Shown one piece after another: positions 7,401 to 8,373 of a stretch of 8,373 nucleotides of DNA. Origin of the DNA: Chitinophagaceae bacterium (GTDB taxonomy: Bacteria; Bacteroidota; Bacteroidia; Chitinophagales; Chitinophagaceae); contig JAJAZO010000009.1 in NCBI GenBank assembly GCA_026785745.1, positions 1 through 8,373 on the forward strand, given 5' to 3'. The position numbers were made by a program, and so were the translations under genes. The notes beneath the pieces were generated by a model, which worked only from the letters and a program-made list of their open reading frames with translations, was not told where the DNA came from and searched no databases. Position 1 is the first letter of the stretch, and each line of letters opens with the position of its first letter.

Positions 7401-8373
7401 CGGATGCACAAACTTTTCATTTTAGTTTTGTAAGCCAGCAAGCTGAAAGGCTATTGGGATACCCGGTTGAAAGGTGGATAAATGAATCTTCTTTTTGGGC
7501 TGATCACATTCATCCGGAGGACAGGAGCTGGGCAGTGGGATATTGTTCAAGCTGTACTAAACAGAAAAAGGCGCATGAGTTTGAGTATCGCATGATTGCA
7601 GCAGATGGCAAAATCCACTGGTTGCGGGATATTGTCTCTGTCATTGTAGAGAACGATAAACCAGTTCTTCTCAGGGGTATAATGGTGGATATTACTGAGC
7701 AAAAAAAATCAGATGAAGAGATTGTAAAATCCAACGCAAGGTTCCAGATTGTTTCTAAAGCTACAAGTGATATCGTTTGGGATTGGGACCTGGTTAATGA
7801 TGAAATCTGGTGGAATGATAATTATTACTCAAATCTTGGATATAAGAAAAACAAAGAGATAGTGCATATAGATGAATGGTTCAACAATATTCATCCTGAT
7901 GAAGTGAAAAAAGTGAAAACCAAAGCAAAAAAAGCATTTGAAGGAAAAGATACAATCTGGCAGGATGCATATAGATTTTTGAAAGCAGACGGAAGCTATC
8001 TGAATTTCCTTGACCGGGGATTTATTATGCGGGATAAAGAAGGGAAAGCTATAAGAATGATTGGTTCAATGGTAGATATGACACCGGTTTATGAAGCGCA
8101 GAGAATAGTTGCAGAAAGTGAAAACAGGATGAGGACAATCATTAATTCTGAACCTCAGTGTATAAAGCTGCTTGATAAAAATGGACTATTGCAGGATATG
8201 AACCCTGCCGGCCTGGCGATGATTGAAGCTGATTCCCTTGAACAGGTAAAAGGCCATCCGCTATTAGATATTGTGGATGAAGAATACAGGAAAGACTTCC
8301 GTCAACTTACACATGATATATTCAAGGGCAAATCAGGTACTTTGCTCTTTAAAGTTACTGGCATGAAAGGTAC
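4451..8373 (+). CDS. Giant CHASE3 + nine-PAS membrane sensor (3' truncated by window edge)
   Basis: The frame is open for 1307 codons to the right edge without a stop. The start is well fixed: an in-frame TAA lies at 4436 and this is the first ATG after it. In order: transmembrane helix 1 (about 10-26); periplasmic CHASE3 (about 35-178) with the hallmark ETGQRGY at 63-69; transmembrane helix 2 (186-203); then PAS domains at about 226-335, 358-463, 474-591, 603-711, 724-840, 851-961, 969-1084, 1096-1212 and 1227-1307 (the last incomplete). Most PAS domains end in a DIT/DVT-E-(R/K)K-type helix, the usual linker for passing signals along a PAS chain. PAS 3, 7 and 8 carry HPDD-like motifs (526-529, 1021-1024, 1148-1151). 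No HisKA or ATPase part is reached, so histidine kinase activity is inferred from family habit and from the adjacent NarL-type regulator. CHASE3 probably senses an extracellular cue; PAS ligands cannot be read from the sequence. Confidence 0.95.
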   Translation, partial: MSQLYTRRNIIAGLLILLAFISFFVFNSYRNISRVIREKEKVDVTLQSLRALEDVMDDMQDIETGQRGYVISGNKEFLTLYYTAVKKLAGDTLELKALFTLYPNREPAFRQLLKLVREKTKITEASVKVIDDYNQDSAYKAIQFEKGNKVMDSIRTLINSFENEDRIVLQSSISGRAKEAWATAKLFIGLAAVFVTGLIIVFWRIGRGLKLRDKYELQISYLAGLTEKTSDAIFSTDLEGIIRSWNKGAEDIYGYTKEEAIGKFAPEITKSGKTKVAVDEMLAKVPQQGSDDLEVLNHNKKGEEIYCLASVTALKNEKEEVTGYVTILRDISERKNAEQLLEKFNKELTGQVEEKAALITNILERVSDGFYSLDEKWNFTYMNNIAGEIMNCRPEGIIGKNLWKEYPDAVYTSIYKTFIKAFDKQQYQQVEFYYPPYEKWFMVHIDPSPSGISVFFRNITEIKKAEEEIRHSNERFEMISRTTNDAIWEWNLETGEMLCNETYQQLYGLKMTDPVQDEKEWENRIHPDDRAELIKKQVDTLASDTNIFITEYRFNTEKDGYRNIYDRSYIVRNDEGKAVRILGSMMDVTEGKKAEAALQESEEKYRSMIEQASDSIFIMNNEARYVDVNPACCLMIGYSRDEMINMPATNLLLEGHIPIVKWKNKELKSGKTVYMERKLKRKNGDIIDVEASYKMLLNGHVLAIARDVTEKRKAEEAIRASEETRKLIMNSALDAIVCIDKTGAIIVWTPQAERIFGWKESEAIGKKLTETIIPEQYKESHIKGMKNYLQTGKGPVLNRLTELRAINRQGKEFPIELSIIPIQQGESEFFCAFIRDITERKEAAEKIVKEKELSETAINSLPGIFYIFDADRKFLKWNKNFETVSGYTASELVQMPPVNFFADEDKGLVKRTVEEVFHKGSAELEARLLTKTGDKIPYFFTGQAINYEGKPCMLGTGIDIAELRKTQQTYSTLVNTVDGIVWEADAQTFHFSFVSQQAERLLGYPVERWINESSFWADHIHPEDRSWAVGYCSSCTKQKKAHEFEYRMIAADGKIHWLRDIVSVIVENDKPVLLRGIMVDITEQKKSDEEIVKSNARFQIVSKATSDIVWDWDLVNDEIWWNDNYYSNLGYKKNKEIVHIDEWFNNIHPDEVKKVKTKAKKAFEGKDTIWQDAYRFLKADGSYLNFLDRGFIMRDKEGKAIRMIGSMVDMTPVYEAQRIVAESENRMRTIINSEPQCIKLLDKNGLLQDMNPAGLAMIEADSLEQVKGHPLLDIVDEEYRKDFRQLTHDIFKGKSGTLLFKVTGMKG

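Noticed and set aside
7544..7555. Cys1032-Ser-Ser-Cys1035 in PAS 7 as a redox or metal-binding CxxC site
   Set aside because: It falls in the variable helix after the HPED motif, where related PAS domains often have a lone Cys; no other Cys or His ligands cluster with it in sequence.
1..8373. CRISPR arrays, tRNA genes, insertion sequences, attachment sites
   Set aside because: No regularly spaced repeats, cloverleaf sequences, transposase frames or terminal repeats were seen; the PAS linkers (DITERK-like) recur at the protein level but diverge at the DNA level.

Overview
The window is a dense two-component signalling locus with every gene on the + strand. AT-rich intergenic DNA, mostly absent Shine-Dalgarno sequences, kinases with HDLQ-type phosphorylation sites and PAS-rich architectures all suggest a Bacteroidota bacterium, plausibly of the Chitinophagaceae/Sphingobacteriia type. 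This assignment comes from style only; there is no marker gene.

Left transcription unit (1-3596). It opens inside a multi-PAS histidine kinase whose 5' end lies outside the window (HK1). Nine bases later comes a short histidine kinase with no sensor domain (HK2), which looks like a copy of the HK1 catalytic core. Two stand-alone CheY-like receivers of the Rcp1 type (RR1, RR2) follow, about 54% identical to each other. A strong intrinsic terminator with a perfect 14-bp stem closes the unit 30 bases after RR2. No DNA-binding or enzymatic output domain is encoded in this unit within the window, so its output must act through protein contacts or a phosphorelay.

Right transcription unit (3772-8373 and beyond). 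A NarL/LuxR-type response regulator with a DNA-binding HTH is followed after 43 bases by a very large membrane sensor. The sensor has a transmembrane helix, a periplasmic CHASE3 domain, a second transmembrane helix and then at least nine consecutive PAS domains. It is still open at the right edge, so its output domain is not visible.

Together the genes look like a sensory hub. One membrane-bound and one apparently soluble multi-PAS sensor, plus an accessory kinase, feed three response regulators, of which only one can bind DNA. I see no RNA gene, mobile element, CRISPR array or toxin/defence gene. The longest non-coding stretch is 245 bases.
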